Shown here in pieces: positions 1 through 8,738 of a DNA stretch of 50,976 nt. The stretch covers positions 1 to 50,976 of the forward strand of contig CALMRI010000038.1 in assembly GCA_937776645.1 (NCBI GenBank), written 5' to 3'. The translations under genes were made by a program, and so were the position numbers. Below the pieces are notes generated by a model. The model saw only the letters and a program-made list of their open reading frames with translations, was not told where the DNA came from and ran no database searches. Within the stretch, counting starts at the first letter, position 1, and the number at the start of each line of letters is the position of its first letter. The DNA comes from an uncultured Alphaproteobacteria bacterium (GTDB lineage Bacteria; Pseudomonadota; Alphaproteobacteria; Thalassobaculales; Thalassobaculaceae).

Positions 1-628
1 CTCCGGCTCGGCGGCGCGCGAGGCCGCCGCTCTATTCGATAGTCTGGGATTGCCGGATATGCCGTTATTCCCGGCCGCGGCAATACGAGCCGCCGGCGTC
101 TCGGACGGCGACCGGGATACGGTTATCGCCATTCTCGATAGTTACAACCGAGGTAACGCGCTGAACCTGATTGCCCTTTCGGCACTAACCGCGCCCCCCA
201 CCGACGAGGCCCCGGCGCGCTCCGACGCCTCGATCGGGGCGGTACAAAACCCGATCCCCACATTGCCCAGCCTGGATGCGCTTGCGCCTGATGTCCGCGA
301 TCTGGTGCTGGCGCTGAGTGAACTGGGCGCCAATCCGAGCGACCGGATCATCCCCAGCCTGTATCGCCACCTCGCCTATTGGCCGGGTTTTCTCGCCCTT
401 ACCTGGTCGATGATTGCCCCGATGCACGCCGATGGCCGCTTGCGGGCGCTGATGGACAGGGGCTGGGAGGCTGGGCACCGGCATGCCGGGCGGATCGCTG
501 GCGAGATCGACCTTGGCCCGGCGCCAGCCAGCGCCGATCAGGCCCACGCCGCAATCGAGGAATTCAAGCGCACCGCGATCTCCCGCATGGTGCCAATCGC
601 GATGATTATCCGCCGGATGATGGGCTAG
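1..628 (+). CDS. DehI-like (halocarboxylic acid dehydrogenase family) protein, 5' truncated
   Basis: The reading frame is open from the first bases of the window (codons S-G-S-A-A-R precede the first possible start, a TTG at 50), so the N-terminus lies outside. The C-terminal part has the pattern of DehI-family proteins: a segment SLYRHLAYWPGFLALTW followed by a helical stretch rich in Ala, Arg and Gly. DehI of Pseudomonas putida hydrolyses 2-haloacids and is built of two similar helical repeats; most family members in alphaproteobacteria are uncharacterised. The family assignment is from pattern memory, and dehalogenase activity is not shown. It is followed after 134 bp by a glutathione transferase on the same strand. 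Confidence 0.5.
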   Translation, partial: SGSAAREAAALFDSLGLPDMPLFPAAAIRAAGVSDGDRDTVIAILDSYNRGNALNLIALSALTAPPTDEAPARSDASIGAVQNPIPTLPSLDALAPDVRDLVLALSELGANPSDRIIPSLYRHLAYWPGFLALTWSMIAPMHADGRLRALMDRGWEAGHRHAGRIAGEIDLGPAPASADQAHAAIEEFKRTAISRMVPIAMIIRRMMG

Positions 629-762
629 CCCCGAACGCCCGCCAATTACGCTCGCCACGCCTGGGAGCGCCGACACTCATCGCGATATTTCACTTAACAG
701 CACCGCGCCACCCCCCGATAGTGGCCGCCAGACTGCAAAGCAGACAATCCCGATCGGAGCCC

Positions 763-1488
763 ATGATGATCGATTTACACTACTGGCCTACCCCGAACGG
801 AAAGAAAGTCACCATTCTTCTGGAGGAGCTGGGCACCCCCTACAACGTGGTGCCTTGCCGGATCAGCCAGGGCGATCAGTTCGAGCCTGAATTCCTGAAG
901 ATTAACCCAAACCACCGGATGCCGGCGATGGTCGATACCGAGCCTACCGACGGCGGTGAGCCGCTCTCGCTCTTCGAGTCCGGGGCGATCATGTTCTATC
1001 TCGCCGAGAAGCACGGCAAGTTCCTGCCCACCGACATGCGCGGCCGTCACACGGTCAACCAATGGGTCAATTGGCAGATGGCAAACCAGGGCCCGAAGCT
1101 GGGCGAGTGCGGTCACTTCCTCCGTCTGGAAGACAAGCAAGGCGACCAGACTTACGCCGTGGCCCGCTTCACCGACGAAGCCAACCGGCTGTATGGGGTG
1201 CTCAACAATGCTCTCCATCGCAACAAGTACATCGCCGGGGATGCGTACACGATCGCTGACATGATCTGCTATCCCTGGTGCGTGAATTGGGAGTTTCAAC
1301 GCCAAAACCTTAATGACTTCAGATATATGAAGCGTTGGTTTAAGGAACTGGGCGAGCGGCCGGCTGTCCAGGCCGGCATGGCGGTCGGTAAGGATCTATC
1401 GGTTGACCAATCCACCTTGTCGGACGAGGAACGAGCCCGCATACGCTCGATCATGTACAATCAACGGGCAATGCCGGTGCTCGAGTAG
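763..1488 (+). CDS. Glutathione S-transferase, YfcG/YghU-like
   Basis: The 241-residue protein has an N-terminal thioredoxin-like domain (YWPTPNGKKVTILLEEL, then NPNHRMPAMVD with the cis-Pro, then ESGAIMFYLAEKHG binding the gamma-glutamyl part of glutathione) and an all-helical C-terminal domain with YIAGDAYTIADM, the conserved N-capping box. The TPNG stretch near the N-terminus is typical of Nu-class (YfcG-like) enzymes, which act as disulfide-bond oxidoreductases on glutathione substrates. The ATG at 763 is chosen because the conserved domain starts there; the open frame further upstream has no homologous content. Cytoplasmic. It may serve detoxification together with the neighbouring oxygenase. 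Confidence 0.88.
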   Translation: MMIDLHYWPTPNGKKVTILLEELGTPYNVVPCRISQGDQFEPEFLKINPNHRMPAMVDTEPTDGGEPLSLFESGAIMFYLAEKHGKFLPTDMRGRHTVNQWVNWQMANQGPKLGECGHFLRLEDKQGDQTYAVARFTDEANRLYGVLNNALHRNKYIAGDAYTIADMICYPWCVNWEFQRQNLNDFRYMKRWFKELGERPAVQAGMAVGKDLSVDQSTLSDEERARIRSIMYNQRAMPVLE

Positions 1489-1576
1489 AACAAAAGACGG
1501 AAGGGTTCCCGTCATCGAAAATCCCGTTGGCAAACAGCCCGGGGGCAAAGAATTCGGGGGCGGGAATGAAATAGCG

Positions 1577-2539
1577 ATGGCGGAAACGATCCCCCTAATA
1601 GACATCCAGGCGATGGCCGGTCCCGACACCCCAGACCGTCATTCCGCCGATATGGCATTACAAGGCGCGCTGACGGATATTGGTTTCGCCTATATCACCG
1701 GGCACGGCATCCCGGAAGCCCAGATCGAGCGGGTGCGCGAGACCAGCAAGGCGTTCTTTGCGCTTCCCGATGAGGTTAAGTGTCGCTATGGGCTGAACCG
1801 CTGGCATCGCGGCTACATGATTCCCAAAAGCTCGACCATCGTCACCTCCAGCGTCGCCAAGGTCACAAAACCAAACCAAAGCGAGTCCTTCGTCGCCATG
1901 CACGACCTGGCGCCGGACGACCCGGACGTGCTGGCCGAGGTCCCGCTGGCCGGCCCGAACCAATGGCCGGCCGAGGTGCCGGATTTCGAAGCCGTGTGCC
2001 TTGGCTATATGCGGGCAATGCGGGTACTTTCGATGCGATTGGTGCATTCAATTGCCCGCGGCTTTGGTTTGGCGGACACCTGTTTCGACACCGAGTTCGA
2101 GCGCCCGACCGAATTCCTGCGCCTGTTGCATTACTGGCCGCAGGAACCGGAGGAAGACCTCTACGGCGCCGCCCCGCATACCGATTACGGCTTTTTGACC
2201 CTGGTCGCCCAGGACGTTGTCGGCGGCCTGGAGGTACGCGGTCGTGACAACCAGTGGATCCCAGCGCCGCCCATCCCCGGCACCTTCGTGCTCAATGTCG
2301 CCGACATCCTAGCCCGCTGGACCGGCAACACCTTTGTCTCAACGCCGCACCGGGTGCGCAACCTGTCCGAAACCGAGCGATACTCCCAGCCGTATTTCTT
2401 CGACCCCTCCATGCACACCATGGTGGCGCCGATCGAGGGAATCAAGGGCGCGCAAGCGTTCGAGCCAGTCAAATACGGGGATTATCTGATGGAGCGGTTG
2501 GATAAGAACTACGCGTATCGCAGGAAGTTAACGGGATAG
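1577..2539 (+). CDS. 2-oxoglutarate/Fe(II)-dependent oxygenase, isopenicillin N synthase family
   Basis: A 320-residue protein of the usual family length. The double-stranded beta-helix iron ligands are visible as H201 and D203 in APHTDYGF and H258 in STPHRVRN. The 2-oxoglutarate-binding R-x-S is R268/S270 in ERYSQPYF. The N-terminal segment IPLIDI...GFAYITGHGIP is the conserved DIOX_N module. Members hydroxylate, desaturate or ring-close small molecules using O2 and 2-oxoglutarate; the substrate cannot be predicted here. The ATG at 1577 follows a purine-rich GGGGGCGGGAA stretch. It ends 55 bp before a convergent FAD oxidoreductase. Confidence 0.9.
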   Translation: MAETIPLIDIQAMAGPDTPDRHSADMALQGALTDIGFAYITGHGIPEAQIERVRETSKAFFALPDEVKCRYGLNRWHRGYMIPKSSTIVTSSVAKVTKPNQSESFVAMHDLAPDDPDVLAEVPLAGPNQWPAEVPDFEAVCLGYMRAMRVLSMRLVHSIARGFGLADTCFDTEFERPTEFLRLLHYWPQEPEEDLYGAAPHTDYGFLTLVAQDVVGGLEVRGRDNQWIPAPPIPGTFVLNVADILARWTGNTFVSTPHRVRNLSETERYSQPYFFDPSMHTMVAPIEGIKGAQAFEPVKYGDYLMERLDKNYAYRRKLTG

Positions 2540-2594
2540 AGTTTTCGTCAGACTTGAAGGTGGTCAAGCTTTCGTCCGCCGTTGATGCGCCACT

Positions 2595-3762
2595 TCAAGC
2601 CAACATCCCGGTCTCCGGCTCCGGCCGTCCCTCCTGCACCCGGCGACAGTGGAACCGTCCGAGGTCGATGGTCTCGAATCGCCCGTCCAGAATGAGCTCC
2701 GAAAGCGCCCGCCCCGCCGCCGGGGCATGCTGCAAGCCGTGGCCCGAAAATCCCGTCGCCATAACCATGTTGTCCGGTCCGCCCGGCCAGGCGCCGATCA
2801 ACATGTTACCGTCGAACCGATTATAGGCGTAGTGGCAGGGCCAGGCGTTCAACACCTTCAGGGTCTCCAGCGCCGGCGCCAGCCGCGCCAGCTTTGGCCA
2901 CAACTTGGTCTCAAACACCGCGTGATCGACGCTCCAGTCGAAGGCTCCGGCGCGGCTGAAGTCGGTGTTGCCGGTGATGAAGCCCTTGCCCTCGGGCCGA
3001 ATACCGACGGGTTGGCCGTCGCGGGTTTGCGGGGTGATGCCGATCGGCTCGGCCGGTTCAAAATAGAAAGTGGCGCGGGGCAGTGGCACGACCGGGATCT
3101 CAAAGCCGGCCATCTGGCAGATCTGGTTTGCCCAGGCGCCGGTATTGTTGACCAAATGGCCACAGGCGAGGCGCCGACCGTCATCCAAGGTAACCGCACG
3201 GACCAGGCCATCGGTGATCTCGATCCGGTTAACCTCGGCGTCGATGAACGTGGCCCCCAAGGAACGCGCCTTGCGCCGCATCCCATTGAGCGCGCCATGC
3301 GGGTCGAGCCAGCCGTCATTCGGGGAATAGGCGGCGGCGGTGATCCCCTCGGCACGAAAGCATGGATACAACGCCGCCACCCCCCGGCCCGTCGAGCAGG
3401 CGCACGTCGCAACCCATCGCAGTCTGGAAGGCGTGATTGGCCCGCATCTGCTCGGCCTGCGCCTCGGTATTGGAGATGAACAGATAACCGTGGCGGTAAA
3501 AGTCGAGCTGCCCCGGCACTCCGTCGATGGCCATCAGTTCGGTATATCCGCCATAAACCTCATGGCCATACCGCGACATCTGAATATTCTCTTCCTGAGA
3601 GAACAGGATCCGCACACCGGCGTTCGAGCGAGCCGAGGCGGCATGCTCATAACTCGGGTCCTTCTCGACCACCGCAAGCCTGAGGCTCGGCTCGCGTTTG
3701 AGCAGATGATAAGCGGTGCTGCAGCCATGCAACCCGCCGCCGATAATGATCACGTCATGCAT
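2595..3762 (-). CDS. FAD-dependent amine oxidoreductase (DAO/sarcosine oxidase beta-like), frameshifted
   Basis: The N-terminus has the Rossmann dinucleotide motif DVIIIGGGLHGCSTAYHL, and the C-terminus has the FAD-closing motif ATGFSGHGLQHAPAAGR, as in the D-amino acid oxidase/sarcosine oxidase beta family. The two halves lie in different frames. They join at LLDGPG/VAALYPCF if the six-base C run at 3380-3385 (G on the coding strand) is one base too long; removing one base gives a continuous 388-residue protein of normal family length. The start is the ATG at 3762 (MHDVIII). These enzymes oxidise secondary or tertiary amino acids such as sarcosine or dimethylglycine. Whether the frameshift is real is doubtful, because the downstream half has no other damage. 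Confidence 0.82.
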
Positions 3763-3839
3763 GGAAGCGAGGTTCGCTTGGTTTGGCGCCAAATTCAAGC
3801 GTAAGCGGGCTCAAGGCTTCGCTCCGACCCGCCGGCTCG

Positions 3840-5085
3840 TTAACCCAGCCCGCTCAGATGCTCCGGATCGGCGATCGCTTTCAGAGCCCTGGCCCGCTCT
3901 GTCAGGCTTTGGCCCCGCAGATCCGCCCAGCCATGCTCGGTCACCACCACGTCCACGTCGCTTCTGGCCGTGCTCACTGGGCCCGAAAGCGTCCGGACGA
4001 TCCGACTGACCATGCCGCCACGCGCGGTGCTTGGCAGGGCGATGATCGAGTGACCGCCGGGTGAGCGATGACCAGCCCGCACCAGATCCGGCTGACCGCC
4101 GATGGCGCTGACGATCTGGCCGCCAGTCTCCTCGGCGCCTATTTGACCGGTAAGGTCCACCTCCAGGGCCGAATTGACGCTGACAAAACCGCTCCAGACA
4201 GTGCAGGTCGCCGTCATGGGTGTGCCAGGACGGCCGCAACTTGATCAACGGGTTGCGCTCGGCAAACCGGTACAGCTTGTCCCGGCCCAGCAACACGGCG
4301 GTCACCGACACGCCGGCATCAATCGCTTTACGGGCATTAGTGATCACCCCCGCCTCGATCAGGTCGACGACAAAATCTCCCGCCATGCCGCTGTGAAAGC
4401 CAAGGTCGCGGCGGTCGCCGATTGCCCGGGCAACGGCTTCGGGGATAGCCCCCATGCCAATCTGCAAGGTCGCGCCATCCTCGATATAGCGCGCGACGTT
4501 GCGGCCGATGACCTCATCCACCGGTCCGATCCGGGCCGGCGCGGCGGTCAGCGGCGGACGCGAGGTCTCGATGATCGCGGTGATCCGCTCCATGTCGGGG
4601 CTACCCTCGGCATGGACCCAGGGCACCTGATCATTAACCTCAGCGATCACCACCCGGGCCTTGGCCATGGCGGAGCGGATATAATCATTGATCAGCCCAA
4701 AGCCGTGCCTGCCATCCGGCCCCGGCGGCGAGAGCAGCACGAAGGCGACATCGCAGCCGATCTGCCCGTCTTCGATATATCGATGGATCTGGCCATAATG
4801 GATCGGGCTGATGTCCAGCACCCCGGCCTTAGCCAGCGCCCGCGAAGCGCCCATTGGCCCAAAACTGCGGAACTCGATATGGTCCGCATGTGCCGGCTGG
4901 AAGCTCTCGGATAGGCACAGGCCGAGAAACACGCTTACCGGGCCGATGGTTGCGCGCTGGGCGACTAGGGCCTCGGTCAAGGTCACCGGCTCGCCGCTGG
5001 CCTGACCGCTAATGATCTGGTCACCGGGACGGATGAATTCCGAAAGGTCCAGATCGGCGGCGGCGATCCGCTTCGGATTGCTCAT
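3840..5085 (-). CDS. Acetyl-CoA hydrolase / 4-hydroxybutyrate CoA-transferase family protein, frameshifted
   Basis: The N-terminal part (RPGDQIISGQASGEP, FVLLSPPGPDGRHGFG) and C-terminal part (SGFVSVNSALEVDLTGQIG, VVVTEHGWADLRG) are characteristic of class I CoA-transferases related to 4-hydroxybutyrate CoA-transferase. The frame changes at 4194-4195, where an extra base converts CTG-AGC into CTG-GAGC on the coding strand; removing it gives 414 residues. The position that carries the catalytic Glu in 4-hydroxybutyrate CoA-transferase (His-Thr-Glu-Met) reads FHSGMAGD here, so the reaction may differ. The ATG at 5085 is preferred over the TTG one codon upstream. Next to enoyl-CoA hydratase and acyl-CoA ligase genes, a role in acyl-CoA metabolism is likely. 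Confidence 0.8.
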
Positions 5086-5113
5086 CAACCAGCCCGGACC
5101 GGGGCCAAGTCGT

Positions 5114-6094
5114 TCATGTGGTCAGCACGATCTTGCCGGCATACGCCCGCGACAACAACGCCTCGAACGCCGCGCCAGCCTCAGCCAGCGGAAAAATCTT
5201 GCCTATATGCGGTTTCACTTTGCCTTGACGAAACAGATCGGCGGCATCCTGAACAAAACTTGCTCCATAGGCTGGGTCGCGCTCGGTCGTGGCACCATAG
5301 ACGACGCCGATCACCGAGATATTCTTCACAAGGATCAGATTGGCAGGCACTTGCTGGATGCGTCCCGAAGCAAAGCCAATCACCAGCATCCGCGCCTCCC
5401 AGTTCACCGCCCGGATCGCCTGATCGAACGGGTCACCGCCAACCGCGTCATAAACCACGTCGGCGCCAACCCCGTCGGTGATCTCGCGCACCCGATCACG
5501 AATGCTCTCGGTTTTGTAGTCAATGGCGAAATCAGCGCCGTGGTCCAGGGTAACCGCGCATTTCTCCGGACCACCAGCCGCCGCGATCACCGTTGCCCCC
5601 ATCTGCTTACCAATCTCCACCGCGGTCAAACCGACACCGCCCGCGGCGCCAAGCACCAGCAGCGTTTCGCCGGCCTTGAGCTGGCCGCGATGCTTGAGAG
5701 CAAAGTTCGAGGTCCCGTAGGCCGTCGGAAAACCGGCCGCCGTCACATCATCCATGGCGTCCGGCACCGGCACCAACCAGTCGCCATGCACGCAGGCCTC
5801 CTCAGCGAAGGCGCCGCCGCCGCGCATAAACGCCATGACCCGCTGGCCAACAATCAGCGGGCGCCTGACATTGGAGCCGATCTCAAGAATCTCGCCCGCC
5901 ACCTCCATGCCTGGAATGAACGGGGTTTGCAGCTTGGACTGGTACTTGCCGGCAATCTGTAAGGTATCGGCGAAATTCAAACCCGCCGCGCGCACCCGGA
6001 TGCGCACCTCGTCCGGCTCGGGTTTTGGCGAGTCGACCTCTCCCAACACCAGGTTTTCGGGACCGCCAAGTTCGTTGCAAAGCACTGCTTTCAT
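5114..6094 (-). CDS. NADPH:quinone oxidoreductase family protein (zinc-free MDR)
   Basis: A 326-residue medium-chain dehydrogenase/reductase. It has the N-terminal GroES-like fold (MKAVLCNELGGPENL, GLNFADTLQIAGKY, PFIPGMEVAGEI) and the NADPH-binding motif LGAAGGVGLTAVEIGK near residue 150. The Cys ligands of the structural zinc of alcohol dehydrogenases are absent, as expected for quinone oxidoreductases. In catabolic clusters such enzymes often act as enoyl-CoA or enone reductases. The gene is divergent from the enoyl-CoA hydratase, and its 3' end is 28 bp from the start of the CoA-transferase on the same strand. Confidence 0.9.
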   Translation of the reverse strand: MKAVLCNELGGPENLVLGEVDSPKPEPDEVRIRVRAAGLNFADTLQIAGKYQSKLQTPFIPGMEVAGEILEIGSNVRRPLIVGQRVMAFMRGGGAFAEEACVHGDWLVPVPDAMDDVTAAGFPTAYGTSNFALKHRGQLKAGETLLVLGAAGGVGLTAVEIGKQMGATVIAAAGGPEKCAVTLDHGADFAIDYKTESIRDRVREITDGVGADVVYDAVGGDPFDQAIRAVNWEARMLVIGFASGRIQQVPANLILVKNISVIGVVYGATTERDPAYGASFVQDAADLFRQGKVKPHIGKIFPLAEAGAAFEALLSRAYAGKIVLTT

Positions 6095-6206
6095 GGTCTT
6101 TATCCGCCTCTATTCGCCGAGTCATCACGAGGAAAGTTTATCGCCCTTAACGACCACGCGATAGCCCTCAACACCAGCCGTCTGCTTGCCGAAACAAGGC
6201 GAACAT

Positions 6207-6232
6207 GCTCCATATCGAGACTCTGATGGAGC
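6207..6232. promoter_or_regulatory. Inverted repeat in the divergent promoter region, possible operator
   Basis: Perfect 7-bp arms GCTCCAT (6207-6213) and ATGGAGC (6226-6232), separated by 12 bp, lie 24 bp upstream of the hydratase start. The 162-bp region between two divergent catabolic genes is where a shared regulator would bind. It could also fold as a weak leader hairpin. Confidence 0.3.
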
Positions 6233-6256
6233 GCAACGTCGAGGAACAAAATCGAG

Positions 6257-7010
6257 ATGGACATACAGCTGGACCGGCACGGCAGGCATATCGCCCTCAT
6301 TACTATCGACAATCAGCCCCGGCTCAACGCGATGACCCGCGAGATGATGGCCGATCTGGGCCGGATCTGGGACGAATTGCAGGCCGATGAGACCCGCTGC
6401 ATCATCCTCACCGGCGCTGGCGCCCGCGCCTTCAATGTCGGCGCCGATATCAGCGGCGATCTCACCGCCACTGAGGAATTGGCGGTTATTATCAACCATG
6501 CCCTGCTGAAGACCGACACCTATGCCAAGCCGATCATCGCCGCTATCAATGGCGACTGTGTCGGCGGTGGGGTCGAGCTGATGCTGTCCACCGATATCCG
6601 CGCGGCAGTACCGACCGCCCGCTTTGGGTTGCCTGAAGTAAAGTGGTCGATCTATCCATTTGGCGGCGCCACGGTGAAACTTATCCAACAGATCGGCCAA
6701 GTACACGCCATGGACCTGTTGCTCACCGGGCGGTTGATCAGTGCCGAGGCGGCCGCCGCTCTGGGGCTGATCAATCGAGGTGGTGCCGGCAGACGGCTTG
6801 TTAGATTGGGCGCTGGCAAAGGCCGAGGCCATCGCCGCGAACAGCCCATCAGCCGTCCAAGCGGTGAAGACCCAGATTAGCGCGACGATCGCCGCCAACG
6901 CGCTAGCCCGCGAGCCTCTGGACCAGGAGTTGGGCAACAAGGTCCGCGCCGGCCCGGATTTCGTCGAGGGTGTCGCCGCCTTTCTCGCCAAACGCAAGGC
7001 GGTGTACTGA
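6257..7010 (+). CDS. Enoyl-CoA hydratase/isomerase family protein, frameshifted
   Basis: Crotonase fold: the oxyanion-hole region NVGADISG, the glycine-rich loop with the first catalytic Glu (CVGGGVELML) and the second (FGLPEVKW) are all present, so hydratase chemistry is plausible. After ALGLINR the frame changes; the continuation VVPADGLLDWALAKA lies in the next frame. One surplus G at 6779-6780 explains this, and removing it gives 250 residues, the usual size. The start ATG at 6257 has a GAGGA Shine-Dalgarno sequence 11 bp upstream. It is followed by an acyl-CoA ligase on the same strand, suggesting a short acyl-CoA catabolic operon. Confidence 0.85.
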
Positions 7011-7102
7011 GCATGGGCAGGGCTGGCGATTGATCGTCCGTCCAAAGACGTCAAACGCCGGAACTTTACACCTAAATCAAACCCAACAGGACATAGAAGA
7101 CG

Positions 7103-8734
7103 ATGGCCGAAAGACCCAAAAACCTTACCCTCGGTGGTTTGCTGGACGAGATGGCCGGCCTTCGCGGCGATGCCGAGGCGATGGTCTGGCAGGACCGACG
7201 GATCAGCTATGCCGGCTGGTGTGATCAAACCGATCGATTTGCCCGTGCGCTGCTGTCGCTCGGCGTTAAGCCCGGCGACAGAGTGGGGTTGCTGGCGGCG
7301 AACCGACCGGAATGGCTAATCGCGGCCTTCGCCATCAACAAAATCGGCGCCACGGCAACGGCGATCAGCACGTTTTCGACCCCGCGCGAGTTAGCCTGGA
7401 CCTTGAAGCATAGCGGCGCGGTCGCCATGGTCACCATTTCCTCGGTGCGCGGCAGGCTGTTCCTTGATGCCATCCGCGCGCTTTGTCCGGAAATTTCCAC
7501 GGCGACCCCGGGCTCGCTCAGCACCGAGGCGCTGCCGGATCTGCGGGCGGTGATCTCGATCGATGCGCCGAGCGAAGGGGCAATCATCGGCTGGGACGAT
7601 TTTCTGGCTCGTGGCGACGCCGTCTCGGAGTCCGCTCTGGCGGACGCCCAATCCGGCGTGGCTCCGGATGATATCTGTTTCATCCTTTATACATCTGGAT
7701 CAACTGCCGACCCGAAGGGCGTGACCCTGACCCACCGGCATCTTATTTCCAACGGCTTCGATATCGGAGAGCGCCAGCATCTAACCGCTGATGACCGGCT
7801 CTGGTTTGCGGTACCATTGTTCTGGTCTTTCGGTTCGTCGAACGCGATGCCGGCGATCGTGACTCATGGCGGTTGCATGGTGCTGCACGAGAGTTTTGAG
7901 GCTGGTGAGGCGTTAGATCTGATCGAGCAGGAACGCTGCAGCGTATTTTACGGCATGGCCAACATGGCTCGTGCGATTGGCGAGCACCCGTCCTGGTCCA
8001 CGGCAAGGGTGGCGTCAATGCGCACCGGACTGACCATCGGCCTGCCGGAGGATGTGGAGTTGATCATCAACACCCTAGGCGCCACTGAGCTGTGCAACGT
8101 GTATGGCTCTACCGAGACCTACGGTAATGCCGCAGTTTGCGACGCCAAGGACCCACTGGAACTCCGCCTCCACAGTCAGGGCCTGCCACTGCCGGGCATG
8201 ACGATGCGCGCTGTCGACCCGGAAACCCATACAATTTTGCCCGATGGCGAGGTTGGCGAGCTGGCGGTCGCCGGTTACGTCACGCCCGGCTATTTCAAAG
8301 CCCCCGAGCAGACCGCCGCCACGTTCGACGCCGACGGTTATTTCCTGACCGGGGATCTCGGTATGATCGGCACCGACGGTCGCGTGCGCTATCGCGGCCG
8401 GCTGAAGGAAATCATCAAAACCGGCGGCGTCAACGTGGCGCCAATCGAGGTCGAGGAAGTGCTGGTACAGCATCCATCGGTCAAGCAGGCGTATGTGGTC
8501 GGCATTCCCGATCCGACCAAGGACGAAATCGTCGCTGCAGCCGTTGAACTGGAAACCGGTGCAGAGGTGGATGCGCCGGCCCTTATCGCCCATTGCCGGG
8601 CTCAGCTCGCCTCTTACAAGGTGCCCAGTCACATCGCGTTTCGCACGACCGAGCAATTTCCCCGCACGCCGACCGGCAAGATCCACAAACCCGGATTAAA
8701 GGAAGAACTGACCCACGAGATCAACGGGGCTTGA
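7103..8734 (+). CDS. AMP-dependent acyl-CoA synthetase/ligase
   Basis: A 543-residue ANL-superfamily enzyme that activates a carboxylic acid as acyl-AMP and then acyl-CoA. Core motifs appear in order: the P-loop YTSGSTADPKGV, YGSTETYGN, YFLTGDLG, the hinge YRGRLKEIIKTGGVNV, and the catalytic lysine region PRTPTGKIHK near the C-terminus. No N-terminal signal is present. It lies 92 bp after the hydratase. The genes around it (hydratase, CoA-transferase, quinone oxidoreductase) point to a medium-chain or aromatic-type organic acid; the exact substrate is unknown. Confidence 0.92.
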   Translation: MAERPKNLTLGGLLDEMAGLRGDAEAMVWQDRRISYAGWCDQTDRFARALLSLGVKPGDRVGLLAANRPEWLIAAFAINKIGATATAISTFSTPRELAWTLKHSGAVAMVTISSVRGRLFLDAIRALCPEISTATPGSLSTEALPDLRAVISIDAPSEGAIIGWDDFLARGDAVSESALADAQSGVAPDDICFILYTSGSTADPKGVTLTHRHLISNGFDIGERQHLTADDRLWFAVPLFWSFGSSNAMPAIVTHGGCMVLHESFEAGEALDLIEQERCSVFYGMANMARAIGEHPSWSTARVASMRTGLTIGLPEDVELIINTLGATELCNVYGSTETYGNAAVCDAKDPLELRLHSQGLPLPGMTMRAVDPETHTILPDGEVGELAVAGYVTPGYFKAPEQTAATFDADGYFLTGDLGMIGTDGRVRYRGRLKEIIKTGGVNVAPIEVEEVLVQHPSVKQAYVVGIPDPTKDEIVAAAVELETGAEVDAPALIAHCRAQLASYKVPSHIAFRTTEQFPRTPTGKIHKPGLKEELTHEINGA

Positions 8735-8738
8735 TCGC

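Noticed and set aside
379..762. N-terminal extension of the glutathione transferase frame back to 379
   Set aside because: The extra sequence overlaps the DehI-like gene in another frame and has no conserved content; the domain begins exactly at the ATG at 763.
1501..1526. GACGG...CCGTC hairpin between the GST and oxygenase genes as a terminator
   Set aside because: The stem is only 5 bp with no T tract, too weak to call.
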